DNA of 64,000 nucleotides from positions 62,001 to 126,000 of the forward strand of contig JAPMOS010000049.1 of assembly GCA_027972325.1 (NCBI GenBank). Reading direction: 5' to 3'. Made by a program: the position numbers and the translations under genes. This DNA is from Paratrimastix pyriformis. Taxonomy: Eukaryota; Preaxostyla; Paratrimastigidae. The notes beneath the pieces were generated by a model that saw only the letters and a program-made list of their open reading frames with translations, was not told the DNA's origin and made no database searches. Below are positions 31,501 to 44,100 of the stretch, one piece after another; position 1 is the first letter of the stretch; every line of letters begins with the position of its first letter.

Positions 31501-32382
31501 AGCGGGACGGTGGTCATCACCCCCCCGGAGATCCTCGGCATGGCGGGCGACCTGGGCGCCTGCCCCCTGCAGCAGCCCGAACAGCCCCCGCAGCCCTCGC
31601 CCTCCCCGCCCATTGCCGGCCGGGGCAGCACCGGGCCCGTGACGCTGCATGACCTGGGGTCGCCGCCCCCGCCCCCGTTTTCCCCCGACCCCTTCGCCCC
31701 GGCCTCCCACCCGGCGGCCCTCGCCGGCTCAGCCCTGGTTGCGCCCGCCGCCGGGCTGCCGCCCGTGGTTGCCGAGCCCGGCCAGGATGTGATCACCCTG
31801 ATGGCCAAGGCGGGGCCGCCGGAGGACGCGTGCCCGCGCCCCCACCAGGAGATGCTGGTCCTGGAGGATGTCGCCTCGCCCTCCTCGCCCAGCCCCCCGG
31901 ACACGACCCCCTCGCCCGCCACCACGGTCACCTCGGTCGCATCCATCTTCCGGCCGGTGCCCGTGATGGGCTGGGAGCTGCGCGGCCTCGAGCAGCAAGG
32001 GCAAGCCCAGGGGAAGATGGTCGCCTCGGGGTCCACCAGGAACCTCAAGGTGTCCCCCCGGCAGGCCGTGACGCCCATCCCCACCCCGACCCTGCCCGCC
32101 CTGGTCCCCTCGTCCCCCAGCGAGTCCACCTGGAGGCACTATGCCCGCCTGTTGGCCGCGTTCGTCTTCCCCAAGGTGTGGTTTGTCATGGTGGCCTCGT
32201 TCTACTTCCCCCTGGTCTGCCTCCCCCGCCCCTGCTCTGCTCACCCCCGGGACTCACTCCTCCTCCTCCTGTAGCTCTATACGTTCTGGCCCGAATACCA
32301 CCTATGTGCCGACGCCGAGCATCTATGCTCGTGCAGTTTTCGGCTATTTCAAGACTTTTGTCCTGTGGTGGCAGGGTGGTGA
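28556..32382 (+). CDS. Multi-pass membrane protein B (tandem paralogue); 5' exon unresolved
   Basis: This is co-linear with the preceding gene: [14 protein letters not shown] vs [26 protein letters not shown] vs [32 protein letters not shown] vs [83 protein letters not shown]. Several intron positions and phases are shared: 28882-28921 equals 24489-24532, and the introns ending before LTMLGY and FIIKRTL match those before LTVIGY and VILRRAL. The variable loop here begins with a Lys/Asp-rich run ([14 protein letters not shown]) and then Pro/Ser-rich sequence (31250-32120). Stop is TGA 32380-32382. The coding frame at 28556 opens without ATG, so the true start lies upstream or across an intron; a 50-base intron ending CAACTAG just before KKVSLRKK is likely. 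Family unknown; predicted integral membrane protein. Confidence 0.76.
29044..29086 (+). other. Intron present in paralogue B only
   Basis: 43 bases, donor GTCCTT, acceptor TTTTAG, splits a valine codon (SSP-V-VFALIL). The matching place in paralogue A (FSPMVMVCTL) is uninterrupted. Conversely A has a 40-base intron at 24615-24654 where B reads straight through LTIVHSWN. Confidence 0.72.
29696..29852 (+). repeat. CCCTCC-type pyrimidine repeat
   Basis: Imperfect CCTCCC/CCCCTCCC units fill the intron between LYPR and VDYPRNL, ahead of acceptor CCGCAG. Confidence 0.88.
30515..30900 (+). repeat. Long CCTCC pyrimidine array
   Basis: About 385 bases of pure C/T on the coding strand, built from CTCC and CCCT units, in the intron between the exons ending WGIE and beginning ILGSFFS. 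Confidence 0.92.
31080..31190 (+). repeat. CTCTCC pyrimidine array
   Basis: CTCTCCTTCTCC-type units directly precede acceptor CCCAG of the next exon. Confidence 0.85.
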
Positions 32383-32804
32383 TGGTGATGGTGACGCGGG
32401 TTGGGTTTTCCGTTTTGCTCTTTGTTCGCCCCGTTTTCTCTCAGCTTTTTCCTGGTGGGTTGTCTGCTGTGTGTGGATCTACCATCAAGTTTGATCGGGT
32501 ACCCGCTGCTATCGAGTTTTTCCTCTGTGTGCCTTCAACGAGGTGCATTGCGTCCCTTTCTACTGTGTTTTTTCTTTCCATCGTTCGGCATTTTGGTTGA
32601 CCGATCTCATGATGCTCTTTTGGTTTTGTGTTTTGTCTCCTTTGTTCCCCTCACATCCCCCTTCAACTTCCCTTCCTTCTCAGTCTTTCCTTTTTTTCTT
32701 GGAATTTCTATAAGGTTGCTCGTTGTAAAAAGAAAAAAAAGGGGGGAAAATATTTCGACTCGATATTGTGGGCTGAACCCATTGGGTGATCAATTTGCAG
32801 GCAA
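32383..32804. other. T-rich intergenic region
   Basis: AT-richer than its flanks, T-rich on the plus strand, with an A/G run (AAAAAGAAAAAAAAGGGGGGAAAA-type) near 32728-32751. It separates membrane protein B from APN1. No gene seen. Confidence 0.5.
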
Positions 32805-34222
32805 ATGGAGAGAAAACGAGGAAAGCATCCAGTGATCGAAGATGATGATGATGAGAACGAAGTCCAGGAACATTCACACCGTTCGAAGAAATCCAGAGAG
32901 TCGCAACCAAAAGTTGGACGGGGCAAAAAAACGAGTCTCAAAGACGAGACATCGGAGGTCTGGATTTTCTCGGGCTCGTCGGTATGTTGGTTTAGAGCTC
33001 TGAAAATGTTGCTGAAATTCGAGGCCCATCCGGAGATCCCTCCCCCGGTTCCAGGAAGTTTGTTGGAAGTCACGTATCCATCGACGGATCCATCGACCAG
33101 TCCGTCCAACGCTCGGTGGAGGTGACTGGCCGTTCGTTTGCCATTTTTACCAAAAACCAGCGCCAGTGGCGGGCGACTCCACTCCAGCCCAATGTCTGAT
33201 GCCTGCTTTCCCTCCAATGCCGACACGGAGCCCCCCCTCAACAGGCCATCCGCAAATTCAAATCGGCTTGCGAAAAGCGCGGTTACCCACCGCACCTAAT
33301 CTTGCCACACGCAGGGTATCTGATTAACTTGGCGTCGCCCGAAGACGACCTGCGCGCCAAATCCAAGGAGTGCCTGCGGGTGGAGCTGCAACGGTGTGCC
33401 GAATTGGGGCTGGTCAAGCTCAACGTGCATCCGGGCTCGACAAAGGTTTGCGCCTCGGGCCTCTTTGCTTGACAGGCACACTCGCCCCTCGGGATTGTGC
33501 AGAAAAAGATGTCCGAGGAGGCCGGACTGGCCCAAGTCGCCCGGTTAATCAACGAGTTGCATGCCGACCCGACCACGGGCACTGTCGCCGTGGTCCTCGA
33601 AAACACGACCCATGGCGGTGGCACCCTGGGTAGAACCTTCGAACAGCTGGCAGCCATCATCGGCCAGGTCACCGACAAGACCCGAATCGGAGTCTGCCTC
33701 GACACGTGCCATCTCTTTGGTCTGTCCCTGCCCGTCATCTCAGGCTTTGTCCCATCCTTATCCTCGAACAGCGGCCGGCTTCGATATTCGAACGGCAGTG
33801 GGCTTTGCCCAGGTGATGCGCGACTTTGACCGGGTCCGTGTGTTCCTCCTCGCCGCTCCAGTCATCCCCATCGACAGGTGGTAGGGCTGCGCTATTTGAT
33901 GGGGATGCACGTCAATGACAGCTGTGGGGCGCTTGGAAGTTCCCTGGACAAACACGCGAATATCGGGAAAGGCCTGTTTCCTGTATGGAGACGATCGATC
34001 GGCTTGCTCTGTTTTGTAGGCAAAATCGGATTGGAGGCCTTTCGATTCATCATGAACAGCCCCATCTTTAATGACATACCTCTCATCCTGGAGACCTCCG
34101 GACCCGCCAAGAACCAAGTGCGTCTCCTGCAATCCCTTGAAGCGCGCCCTGACAATGAAGGAAGGGCTGCCACATCAACCGCGACTACATCTCGGAGCAG
34201 AATCCTCGACGACGATCAGTAA
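32805..34222 (+). CDS. APN1: AP endonuclease, endonuclease IV family
   Basis: Seven exons: 32805-32977, 33055-33193, 33245-33445, 33503-33719, 33772-33833, 33878-33971, 34020-34222; 362 residues. The basic N-terminus (HRSKKSRES, GRGKK) suggests nuclear import. The TIM-barrel core starts FVGSHVSIDGS and carries the nine family metal ligands in context: H in LPHAGYL, H in NVHPGST, E in VLENT, D and H in CLDTCH, H in GMHVND, D and H in DKHANIG, E in ILETSG. The enzyme cuts 5' to abasic sites and trims blocked 3' ends in base-excision repair, using three zinc ions. The exon joins match the family exactly (LF-AAGFDI, NIGKG-KIGLEAFRF), so the introns (44-77 bases) are firmly placed. Four donors are GTC, one GTTTGC, and one GCCTGT (a GC-AG intron, 33972-34019). 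GC is moderate throughout. Confidence 0.95.
33972..34019 (+). other. GC-AG intron in APN1
   Basis: Donor GCCTGT, acceptor TTGTAG, 48 bases. The join gives NIGKGKIGLEAF, the endonuclease IV signature. An alternative GT donor at GTATGG would add three residues inside this invariant motif and is less likely. Confidence 0.75.
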
Positions 34223-34499
34223 AGCCATGTGTTTGACGGAGAAATCTGGGAATGTTTTTTGAATTTTTGAGTGTGCGATCAATTTCGATAACCAAGGGGG
34301 ATACTCCCCAATTTTCATCAGATGCAAAGTGGTCCGAAAGACTCTTTTGTAACCGATTTATGAGATTCGCTATAAAAATTGATTTTAGATGGCTTGACTC
34401 CTCGCACCTTTTTTCGGAGCAAGCTTTATTCCACGTCCCTGAAGCTTCCCCCTTCACAATCCGGTCTGGCCCCTTCTCTTTTTGTGCGACCTCATCGCC
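34223..34499. other. AT-richer spacer before the dynein gene
   Basis: Unique sequence of moderate AT content between the APN1 stop and the proposed dynein ATG 34500. No recognised motif. It may hold the dynein promoter and leader. Confidence 0.5.
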
Positions 34500-37400
34500 A
34501 TGACGAAAATAGGGCATCACCCTCCATCCCCTCTCGCACAAGCACACTTGCCCCGCTCTCCACAAGCATCACCCACACCACATCCCCCACCTCCCAAATC
34601 GCAATCCCCCCCCTCTCCAACCTCCTCACGCGCGCCCGAAGGGCCCGTGAACCCATTTTTCCCTTGGCAAACCACCCCAACGCAACATGCACCGGCGTCG
34701 GCCCCGCACACCCCGGAGATGGCGGGCATGTCATCGACGGCTCCTGCCGTCAGTCCATCTCCCTCCGCCGGGCCGCGTCACGTTCGCAGCTCGTCACTGC
34801 CTCACGCATCGCCGAACGTGCCACCATTATCCGGGCAGAACCGGCCGCCATCGCGGCGTGGCGGCGACTCCGGCCCGCTATTACCCCCGGACCTGGAGGC
34901 ACGAGGCGCGGCGGCGCCCACCTCCTCCCGCGATGGACTCGTCTGCATCTCCGCCCCGACCCCGCTGCCCAACCACTCCCATCTCCCCTCCCCCGCCCCC
35001 ACAGTCTTCCCGGTCGGCTGCGAGCTCGCGGGTCACCTCGTCATCGCCCGGCGGGCCGGGCCCCCAGCCCTCGCCCATCCTGGGGGGGTTGCGGCACGGG
35101 GCCATCCCGACCCCGACCCCCCTGCCCCGGGGCTCGCCCGAGCAGAGCCCCCAGGAGGGCGGCAGGTTCCCTGTGAGCACTCCGCCGCCCCCGCTGGAGA
35201 TTGTGGGCCTACGGGATGGCGCCCTGGGCGGGGCCCACACGACCAGCTGGTCCCAGCAGCAGCAGCAGCACCCTGTCCGGCCCGGCCGCGGCCCCACCGG
35301 CAGCGCCCGGCTGCCCTCGATCGCCTCGCGCACCCGGCTGGCCGGCGCCCTGCTGCATTACCAGTCGTACATGCGCGACGAGATGAAGGAACAGCAGAGG
35401 GTCCGCACCCCATGCCCCCTGTCTCGCCCGCCGCGCCCGCCGCGCCCCTCTCCCGCACACAGACCAAGCGCACACACGCGCGGTCCCCTGCCGGTTCGAT
35501 GGGACGCTCATCTCCCTTGGGGGGCATCCCTCCTCGGGCGCTGCAGATGCTCGCCGACCTGGTGGAGCAGCACCAGCAGGTGCAGTCCCTTCAGCATGCC
35601 CTCGTCGCCGCCGCCGCGGCCGCCGTTCCCGCGGGCCAACCGCCCCCGCCCCCGCCCCCCTCGGTCGCCGCCGAGGAAGACGACCGAGCCGCCGGGGCCC
35701 GGGCCCGGGCCGCCGCCCCGGGGGTCCACACACCCCCGCCCTTCCGGCCGACCATCGTGGTGGCCCCGCCGCCCACGGCTGCCATCCCGGGCTCGCCCCC
35801 GCCCCCCCGGCCGTCGTCCTCGTCGTCCTCATCGGTGGGCCGGCGCCTGGTGGCGCGCAGCCCCTTCAACCTGACCCCCGTCCGGGCCCTGCAGAACACC
35901 CCCGCCGCCCCGACCCCCTCGCCGGGGGGCGTGGGCGTTGCCCCGGGCCGGAGCCCCAAGGCCCCCATGATGATCAGCGCCGTGGGCCCGCGGCCCTCGT
36001 CGGCCACCACCTCGCCCGCCTACTTCGCCGGGTCGCGGCCCGCCAGCGGGTCCGGCCGTCGGCCCCTCACGGCCGCGGCCTCGGGGCGCGAGGAGGCCAC
36101 CCCAGGCAGCCGGCTGGCCCAGATGCTGCTCGCGAGCCCCGGGGGCACCCCCGAGCCTGGTCCGGCCATCCCTCCCTGGTTGCCTGGCCGTGCAAACGGG
36201 GGGGGGGGGGATGCCGACGGTGCCTCATCCACTCGCGCGCTACCTCATCCACCCCGGGGGGATGGACACAGGCGCCACGCCCTCGACACCCGACGGCCTG
36301 GCGGCCTCGACCGAGTCGCTGGGCAGCGCGCTGTCCCTGGCGGGGGCCCTGCCGGGCACGGTGACGTACATCCAGCAGATCAACGCGGCCCTCATGACCC
36401 GGCCCCTCGCCAACGAGGCCGGTCCGTCCCCGCACCGCCCCCCGCGCCGACCCTGTCATGCCCCGCCCCGTTCGGGTGGCCGACCATCTGGCTGTGGTTG
36501 GGATTTGTCTCCCCGTGGGTGTGTGCGTGTGGGTGCGTGCGGGGGCTGCAGGGCGGGCGATCCCTGCGGACAGCGTGCCGCCCATCCTGTCGACGGCCCG
36601 GCTGCCCCTCGTGCCGCCCGCCAACCCGCCCTCGCCCTCGCCCTCGCCCCGCCCCTCGGAGGCCGCCCCGGCCCCGGGCGAGCCCCAGGGGGCCCCCCAG
36701 CATCCGCAACCGCTCTCGGTGCAGCTCATGCGCACCGTCGCCGCCGCTGCTGCCGCCCAGGAGGAGCCCACCGCCCCGGCTGCCGAGGGTCCGCTGCCCC
36801 CCAGCTGCCACCCCCCGGATGGCGCATCGGCTCCCCCAATCTGCCCCTCTGCTTCGTGTCCCCACCACAAGCGGCCCCCTCCCCCTGACCGACCCTCGTC
36901 CGTGATCCCCTGCCTTTTCTTGGCGGGTGATTGGGTGGGTCTGATGGTCTGGTCTGCCCAGGGTCGTCGCCCCCGCGTGGGCTGCGCGCCTCCCCCTCGA
37001 CGGGCACCCTGGGCGCGCCCACCTCCTCGGGCGGTTCATCGGGGGGCCGCGCAGAGGCCTCGCCCAGCCCGCCCGCCACGGCCCCGGTGCTCATCAGCCA
37101 GGAAGGGCCCGTCATCCCGACGGCCGGCGAGCGGATGCTGATGGCGGCCGGCAGCCGGGGGCCGGGCGGGGCCACCTACGAGCACTACGCGGCCCTGGTG
37201 GTGGGCCAGCAGCCCCCGCCCGCCCCGCAGCCCCCCGAGGGCGACGCGCTCACGTCGCCCCGGCGGGCGGAGGAGGCCCCACGGGGGGCGCAGGGCACAC
37301 GCGCCGGCAAGCCCTCGGACGAGGTCGGTCACTTGGGGTCATCGCCCTGCCCTGCCCTGCCCTGCCCGCCTCCTCATCCACCCCCCGACCTCCCCGTGCC

Positions 37401-38170
37401 CCTCGCTTCTGGCGGGTGCGTCCCCATCCTCATCCGTCTGCCTCTCCCCTCGGGGGTGGTGGGCGCCACAGCTGACCTCGTATTCGGCCGCGGCCCGGCA
37501 GCTGCAGCGGCAGACGCAGCGCGTGTCGCCCCACCTGAAGAAGCCCATCCCCTTCGCGCCCCCCTTCGCCATCGCCGCCCTGACGGGTCCCGAGGGCCCC
37601 GCGGCCCCGGGTGCCGGCCAGAGCCCCAGCGCAGGCGGGCCCGGGGCCCCTCAGGCCGTGACCTCGACCCTGGGCCCCATGCCCGGCCTGGCCTCACCCC
37701 CGCCGACCCGCAAGCCGCTGACGGCGGCCGAGGTGAGCAGCCCGGTGAACGTCTTCAACCCGCTCATGGCCCGGTTCTCGGGGCCCGCCATCCCGGCACC
37801 CAAGGCGCCCCCGCCCGCCGGGTCCCCGCCGCCAGCCCCCGCGCCCGGCCCGGCCATGCGGACCCCGGGGGCGGGCGCCTCGCGCACCCCTGGCCGGCCG
37901 GCCCCGCCCAAGTCCCCCTCGAGCCGTCCCGCCCCCACCCCCGCCCCCCTCCGTGCCCGGGTGCCGGCCCTGCCCAACCTGGCCAGCCCCGCCTCGGACA
38001 AGGCCAACGCCCAGCAGCCACCACCCTCGCCCGTGCCGCCCTCGCTGCGGGAGGTCCTCGGGTACCATTCCGAGGCGGCCTCCATACCCCCCGTCGAGCT
38101 GCCCCGGGGGCCCGCAGCCTCCGAGGGTCCGCCACCCCCCGCACCCCTCCCCCCATTCCGGACAGGCCCA
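34500..38170 (+). other. Proline/serine-rich N-terminal extension of dynein
   Basis: Exons joined by GTC introns (34941-35004, then donors after KEQQR, PEPG, NEA, PAAE, SDE and SEG) encode about 900 mostly disordered residues rich in Pro, Ser and Ala, with scattered helical bits ([34 protein letters not shown]). This has no counterpart in typical dynein tails. It could be a separate gene whose 3' end I misjoined, but the frame flows continuously into the tail segment ending YDFVYLTFD. Confidence 0.6.
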
Positions 38171-41100
38171 TTCCGCCGCCTCCCAATCCCCGGGGAGGAT
38201 GGCGCCTGGATGTGATGATGATGTGCTGAGGATGATGGCTGGACGACGGGACGACTGGATGATGTTCGGTCACTCTTGGGTCGTGACGGGCGGGCGCAGA
38301 GAAACCGCCCCGGGCCCCGTCGCCCCTGCGGCCGCTGCACGGGCTGGAGGAGGCCCTGCGGACGGCCAACCTGTCGCACCCGGGCACCTTCATGGCCTAC
38401 GCGGCCCAGGGGGCGGCCCAGGGCACGCCCACATACGACTTCGTCTACCTCACCTTCGACGGTCCGCCCCCGCCCCCCCCACCCTCGCGACACTGCCCCC
38501 CGACACTGCCCCCTGGGGTCGATCTCACCCTGCCATCATACCCACCCTCCGCTCCACACACACCCTCTGCTCCCCACCGGGCAGGCCCGTTCTACGAGCG
38601 GAGCATGTACAAGCTGCGGATTGTGGCCCCCGAGCAGGTCGACTTCATGGAGTATTTCACCATGTCGGCCCAGGTCCGGCCTCCGCCCCGCCCCGCCCCG
38701 CCCCGCCCCGCATGATGGCTATCCCGGCCCAAAAATCGACAGCATCATCATCCGGTCATCATCATCATCACCATCATCCCCCCCCAGGGCCTGACCTACG
38801 TGGACAAGCGCAACGCCCACTCGGAGTTCGTCCCGATGACGATCTGGCTGCGAGAGCGTGCCCTCTACGAGGTGCTCAGCCAGAAGAAGTTCTTCCGCAC
38901 GTACCGCCTCAAGAAGAACTTCTGGCTCTGGCGCGACTTCGTCCGCCGCAAGGCCATGTCCTCCGTCCGTCCACCCACCCCCGCCCCTCGCTCCCCGCCC
39001 GGCACGGCAGGCATGACGCATGGCACAGAAGAGGCTGTCCTCCTGTCCTCTGCACCCCGCAACCACCCGCCCGGAACAGGGTATACAGCCCATGTCCTGT
39101 TCCCGCATGACACACAGATGCCACGCCGATGCACACAAACGGCACACAGAAACGTGGCACACTGATACGGCGCATGGCGAACATCATGGCACAGCACGTG
39201 AAGGTGACACACGCACACGGCGCATGGCGCACATCATGGCACAGCACGTGAAGGTGACACACGCACACGGCGCATGGCGCACATCATGGCGGCACTGGCA
39301 TGGCAGTCCCCCTTGGGATCCGCGGTCTCACGCACCGTCCCCACCCACTGGTGGCCCCGCTCCGCTCGTCCACAGGCGGTCATGGGCTTCCAGCGGCACT
39401 CGCTGCTGCTGCTGCCCCACGTGCGGAGCTGCCTGGCCACCGTCTGGCGGTGCGCGGCCGAGGCCCGGGACCGGATCCTGCTCTTCAAGGCCAAGCAGAT
39501 CGCCCCCGGGGCCGTCGAGAACTGGGTCGTATCCATCGCCGAGAACCCCGAGATGGCAGCCGCTCACGCTGCCGTCCGCACTGCCGCCCATCCGCCCATC
39601 CGCCCATCCGCCCATCCGCCCATCCGCCCATCCGCCCATCCGCCCATCCGCCCATCCGCCCACCAGCCCACCAGCCCACCAGCCCACCAGCCCACCAGCC
39701 CACCAGCCCACCAGCCCACCAGCCCACCAGCCCACCAGCCCACCAGCCCACCAGCCCACCAGCCCACCATCTGCCCTCCGCCCTTCATCTTGCTGCTGCT
39801 CGTTTGCCCCGAACCCCCCCGAAATACCGTGCCATTCATCCATCATCCCTCCGCTCCCCCACCCCCCGTTATGGTTTGTGGTTGTTGGTGATGATGTGAT
39901 GCTGATGGTCGTGGCATCGATGGCGATGATGATCGGACTGGATGGTGGGGGTGGCGATGATGGTGAACGAATGACCGCAGGCCCCACGGCTTCTTCCGGG
40001 CGAGCGGTTCGTCTCCTGCGCGCCGACCGCGGTGGCGCTGCTGTACCGGCACCAGCAGCGGCTGGCCGAGGGCAAGCTGCAGATGGAGGCCTTCGTGCGC
40101 GAGGTCAACTCGGCCTGCCTGAAGACCTGCCGGGCCCTCGACCGGGCCTACGCCCGGGCCGACCAGAGCAGCCCCAACGACCCCGAGGAGGAGGAGCGGC
40201 TCAAGGTCATGCGCCGCCTCAAGATGCTCATCAGGTCGGCCCCCCAACACCCCCCGCACACAGCCACAGCCGCGACCCACAGCCCACCGTCTTGTCTCGC
40301 TCAGTGTCGTCGCACAATCTGATGGCGAGCTCACGGCAAATCCCGACGTGGCCTCCCGGCCCTTGTGCCTGCCTGTGCTGCCTGCCCGCCTCGCCTTCTG
40401 TCTCTGTGTCTCTGTGCCTGTCTGTCTGTCTCTGTCTGTCTCTGTCTGTCTCTGTCTGTCTCTGTCTGTCTCTGTCTGTCTCTGTCTGTCTCTGTCTGTC
40501 TCTGTCTGTCTCTGTCTGTCTCTGTCTGTCTCTGTCTGTCTCTCTCTCTCCTGCTTGACTATGGCTTCCCTCGTGGATTGTGCCTACATTTCTTGCGGTG
40601 TCTTTCTTCCCTCTTTTTTAATTGTGCGTCTGTGTTTGTCTGTGTCTGTGTCTGTGTGTGCGTTCAGGGCGTGCGACCTGATGATCCACGATGCGCTGAC
40701 GGAGATCGTCCTGCGGGCCACCCGGCGCCTCCTCGAGGCCCTCGGGGTGCCCGTCATGAAGCGGGCCTACCTCCTGGTCCGCCAGCCCCCATCACCTGCC
40801 CCTCATCATCCTTTCCATGTTCGGGGGGATGTCCGCAGGAGAAGACCCGACTGCGGGACCGGTCCGAGGGCCGCCTCGAGTGGCACGTGCTGATGAGCCG
40901 GGTGCTGGGCAACCCCCACATCCGCCGCCGCATTGCGGGCCGCCAGGAGGCCGTCGAGGAGGCCCTGGCCGCCGAGCGCAGTCGGCTCGCCTCGGCCGAG
41001 GCCCGTGAGGACGGCTCGCGCACCCGGCGCTCGCACAGGGTCGCCTCATCGGTCCGCCCACCCACCCCACCCACCCCCAGCTGGCCATCCATCCCCACAT

Positions 41101-44100
41101 GCTCATCATCTTCCACTCCACCAGCCGATCCGCTCGCCAAGCGCCGTCCGGTCGCCCGGCGCCAGCCCGACCCGGGGGGCAGTCGGCCTGACCCCGACCC
41201 GCTCCTTGCTGGAGGCCCCCGAACCCGTCGACGAGGAGGAGCTGGCACGGCTCGACCCCGAGACCCCCGAGTCTGTCGCCCCCGACACTCTGCACTGTGT
41301 GTGGTGGTTGTGTGCTGCTTGTGAGGGAACCGCCATCGAAAGGAGCGGAGGCAGCTCGAGGGCGCAGCCACCGACGAGCGACGGCCGCGCGCCAAGAGCC
41401 ACCTATGGGCCCTCCAAAAAGTCGGACGAGGGGCGCCCCCGAGGGGGCCACGCCCTAGCCACGATGTGCTGGTGTTAGCCAGACACTGTATTTTCCTTAC
41501 TCATTAATTTACGGCTTGAACCAGACCGACAAAACCCAGCCGCCTTTGTGGGGTGGGTGTCCTCCAGAAAATTATGGGATGCGAAAGAAAAAAAAACTGT
41601 TTGCGTGGCGGGTGTGTCCCACAATGTTTCCGTGGAGGTGTGGCCGAAGTGTGAAGGTCGAAGTGGGAGGGGGTGAGGGTGTTTGGTCGAGGTCGCCTGC
41701 CGGAAGCTCGGAGCTTGAAACATTGCGAAAAACGGGTCGCAACCAGGGTCGTCAGGTAAAACCTTGATGCGGGCCAAAGCATCTGGTGTTCCAACCATGG
41801 GCGTCCCCAGGCCAGCAAATGCCAGGTAGAGCGGTGTCTGGTCCATGTTCGTAATCCACCTGTTTTCCAGGTTGATTCGCTTCCGGAGGAGGTGGACCGC
41901 CCGTTTCGACCCTCATCTCATGCGGTGTGTGCAGAGCGGTCGCCCTGGTGATGCGGCGGGTTGCGGCCCGGCAGCTGGCGGTGCGCCGGCGTGCCCTGGG
42001 GAAGGACGTCACCCCGGCCGAGCGGGAGAAGGAGGAGCAGGAGGAGGGCGCCATGCCGGCAATGTCACCCGCCGACCTGGTCAAGGGTCTGTCAGCCCAG
42101 GCCCCTCATCTGAATCATCCAATCATATCATCATCATCATCCATCATCCATCATCCATCATCCATCATCATCCATCATCCATCATCATCCATCATCATCA
42201 TCCATCATCCATCATCCATCATCCATCATCATCATCCATCATCCATCATCCATCATCATCATCATCATCCATCATCATCATCATCCATCATCCATCATCC
42301 ATCATCCATCATCCATCATCCATCATCATCATCATCATCCCCAATCCACCTCAGCTGCCGAGCCGGTGGCAAGCCACGGCCGGATCAACCCGACGGCCAC
42401 GGACGACCTGGACAGCCCCCACCAGGAGGACAGCGACGAGCAGGGCGACTTCTTCGCCGAGGGCCCCACCCCCGAGGAGGCCAAGCGCATCCAGGAGGCC
42501 GCGGCGGCCAGCCCCCTCGCCCCCGGCCTCGTCCAGAGGGTCCGCCCCCACCCCACCCACCCCCACCCCCCAACCGTCCCCGCACTCGTCCGCTCGTCTG
42601 CTGCCCCGTTCTCCTTCCCGTTGTGCGTCCCCACTCCTGGATGATGATGGTGACGATGATCATGGCGGCGGTGGTGGCGGGGCTGGGCAGGTGAAGAAGT
42701 GGCAGCCGGGGCAGCTCGCCAAGGCCGCCGCCACGGTCGTCATGACGGTGCTGCCCCACGCGCCGGCCACACCCGCCCTCGACGTCTGCCCCACCGCCTC
42801 GTCGACCCCCTCGCCTCAATCGGCTCACCTTCAAAATCACGTCCCCTCACCCCACGTCAGCATCTGCCTCACATCATCAACATCACGACCCTCCCCTCAC
42901 CCACCGCGACCTCCTCCATGCCCCGCCAGGACAACTACGACCCCTTCCGGGAGCAGGCCCAGGACCCCAACCCGGACGTGGAGGAGGAGTTCGTGCCGGC
43001 CGGCCAGACGGGCACCCCGCCCCTGACCCCCGCCACCAGCGTGGGCAGCTGGCAGCCCATGACTCCCCTGGGGCCGGCCACCCCCACGGCCGCCCGGTCG
43101 GCCTCGCCGGAGAGCGAGGGGTTCGCCACCGCCCGGCCGGCCGTCCTCAACCTGCAGAAGGGGCCTGGCGGCTGGGTCAAGGCCCGTCCCTTGCCCCCAG
43201 CATCTGCATCATCATCTTATCCAATCCATCCAATCATCAGCATCACCCAATCATCATCCAGGTGTCATCCAATCCCATCACCATCCAATCGCCATCCAAT
43301 CATCATCCTCATCATCCTCATCATCCTCGGCATCATCATCGAACCGACTCTCCTGGTCTGGGGTGTGGCCCCTTGTGCCTCGGGGCGGGCAGGTTGGTGG
43401 GCTGGCCTGGATCCAAGTGCCGACGGTGGACATGCCCTTCGTCCAGGAGACCCTCTCGGCCTGGCGGGCCCAGGGCAACGGGCCCGAGGGCAACCAGGCC
43501 AAGGTGCTCCGCTTCCGGGAGCACATCATGGAGGCCCTGAAGGAGCGCCAGGCGCGCCGGGCGGCCGAGCAGACGCCCCTCCGGGCCGAGGCCCCCGCCC
43601 CGCCCGCCCCGGCGCCCCCCGTCAGCCCTGCCACGCCATCAGGCGGGGCGGCGGCGGCCCGGGCGGCCAAATTGGCGGACCGGGTGAAGCGGCCCGCGCC
43701 CCTGGACCTGCCGGCCCCCGAGGAGGAGAAGCAGGCCGCAGCGACGGTCAAGGGGTACCCCAAGGCCCGCTGGTGCGGCCCCTGCGAGGTGATCCCCGTC
43801 GAGGGACACCTGGGCGGGCCGCCCCTGATGCAGATCTCGCTGGGCATCGGCCAGGAGGGCATCCTCATCGACCCCTCGGGTCCGCCACGCCGCCGTGGTG
43901 GTGATGATGTTGTTGTTGTTGCTGATGATGATGATGATTGGATGATTGGATGATGATGCTTGGATGATTGGGTGATGATGTTGTTGGTTGATGATGGAGA
44001 TGATGATGATGATGAGCCACCCTCTCCGCTACCTGCCTCGCTGTGCCCCCCTCCCCCGTCTGACACCCTGCATTGCATGGATGGGGGGCGGCTGTTCGGG

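Noticed and set aside
41475-41846. Ankyrin-repeat gene on the minus strand
   Set aside because: [11 protein letters not shown] superficially matches the ankyrin TPLHLAA core, but there is only one partial repeat and no second. The preceding ITNM fits a transposase block better.
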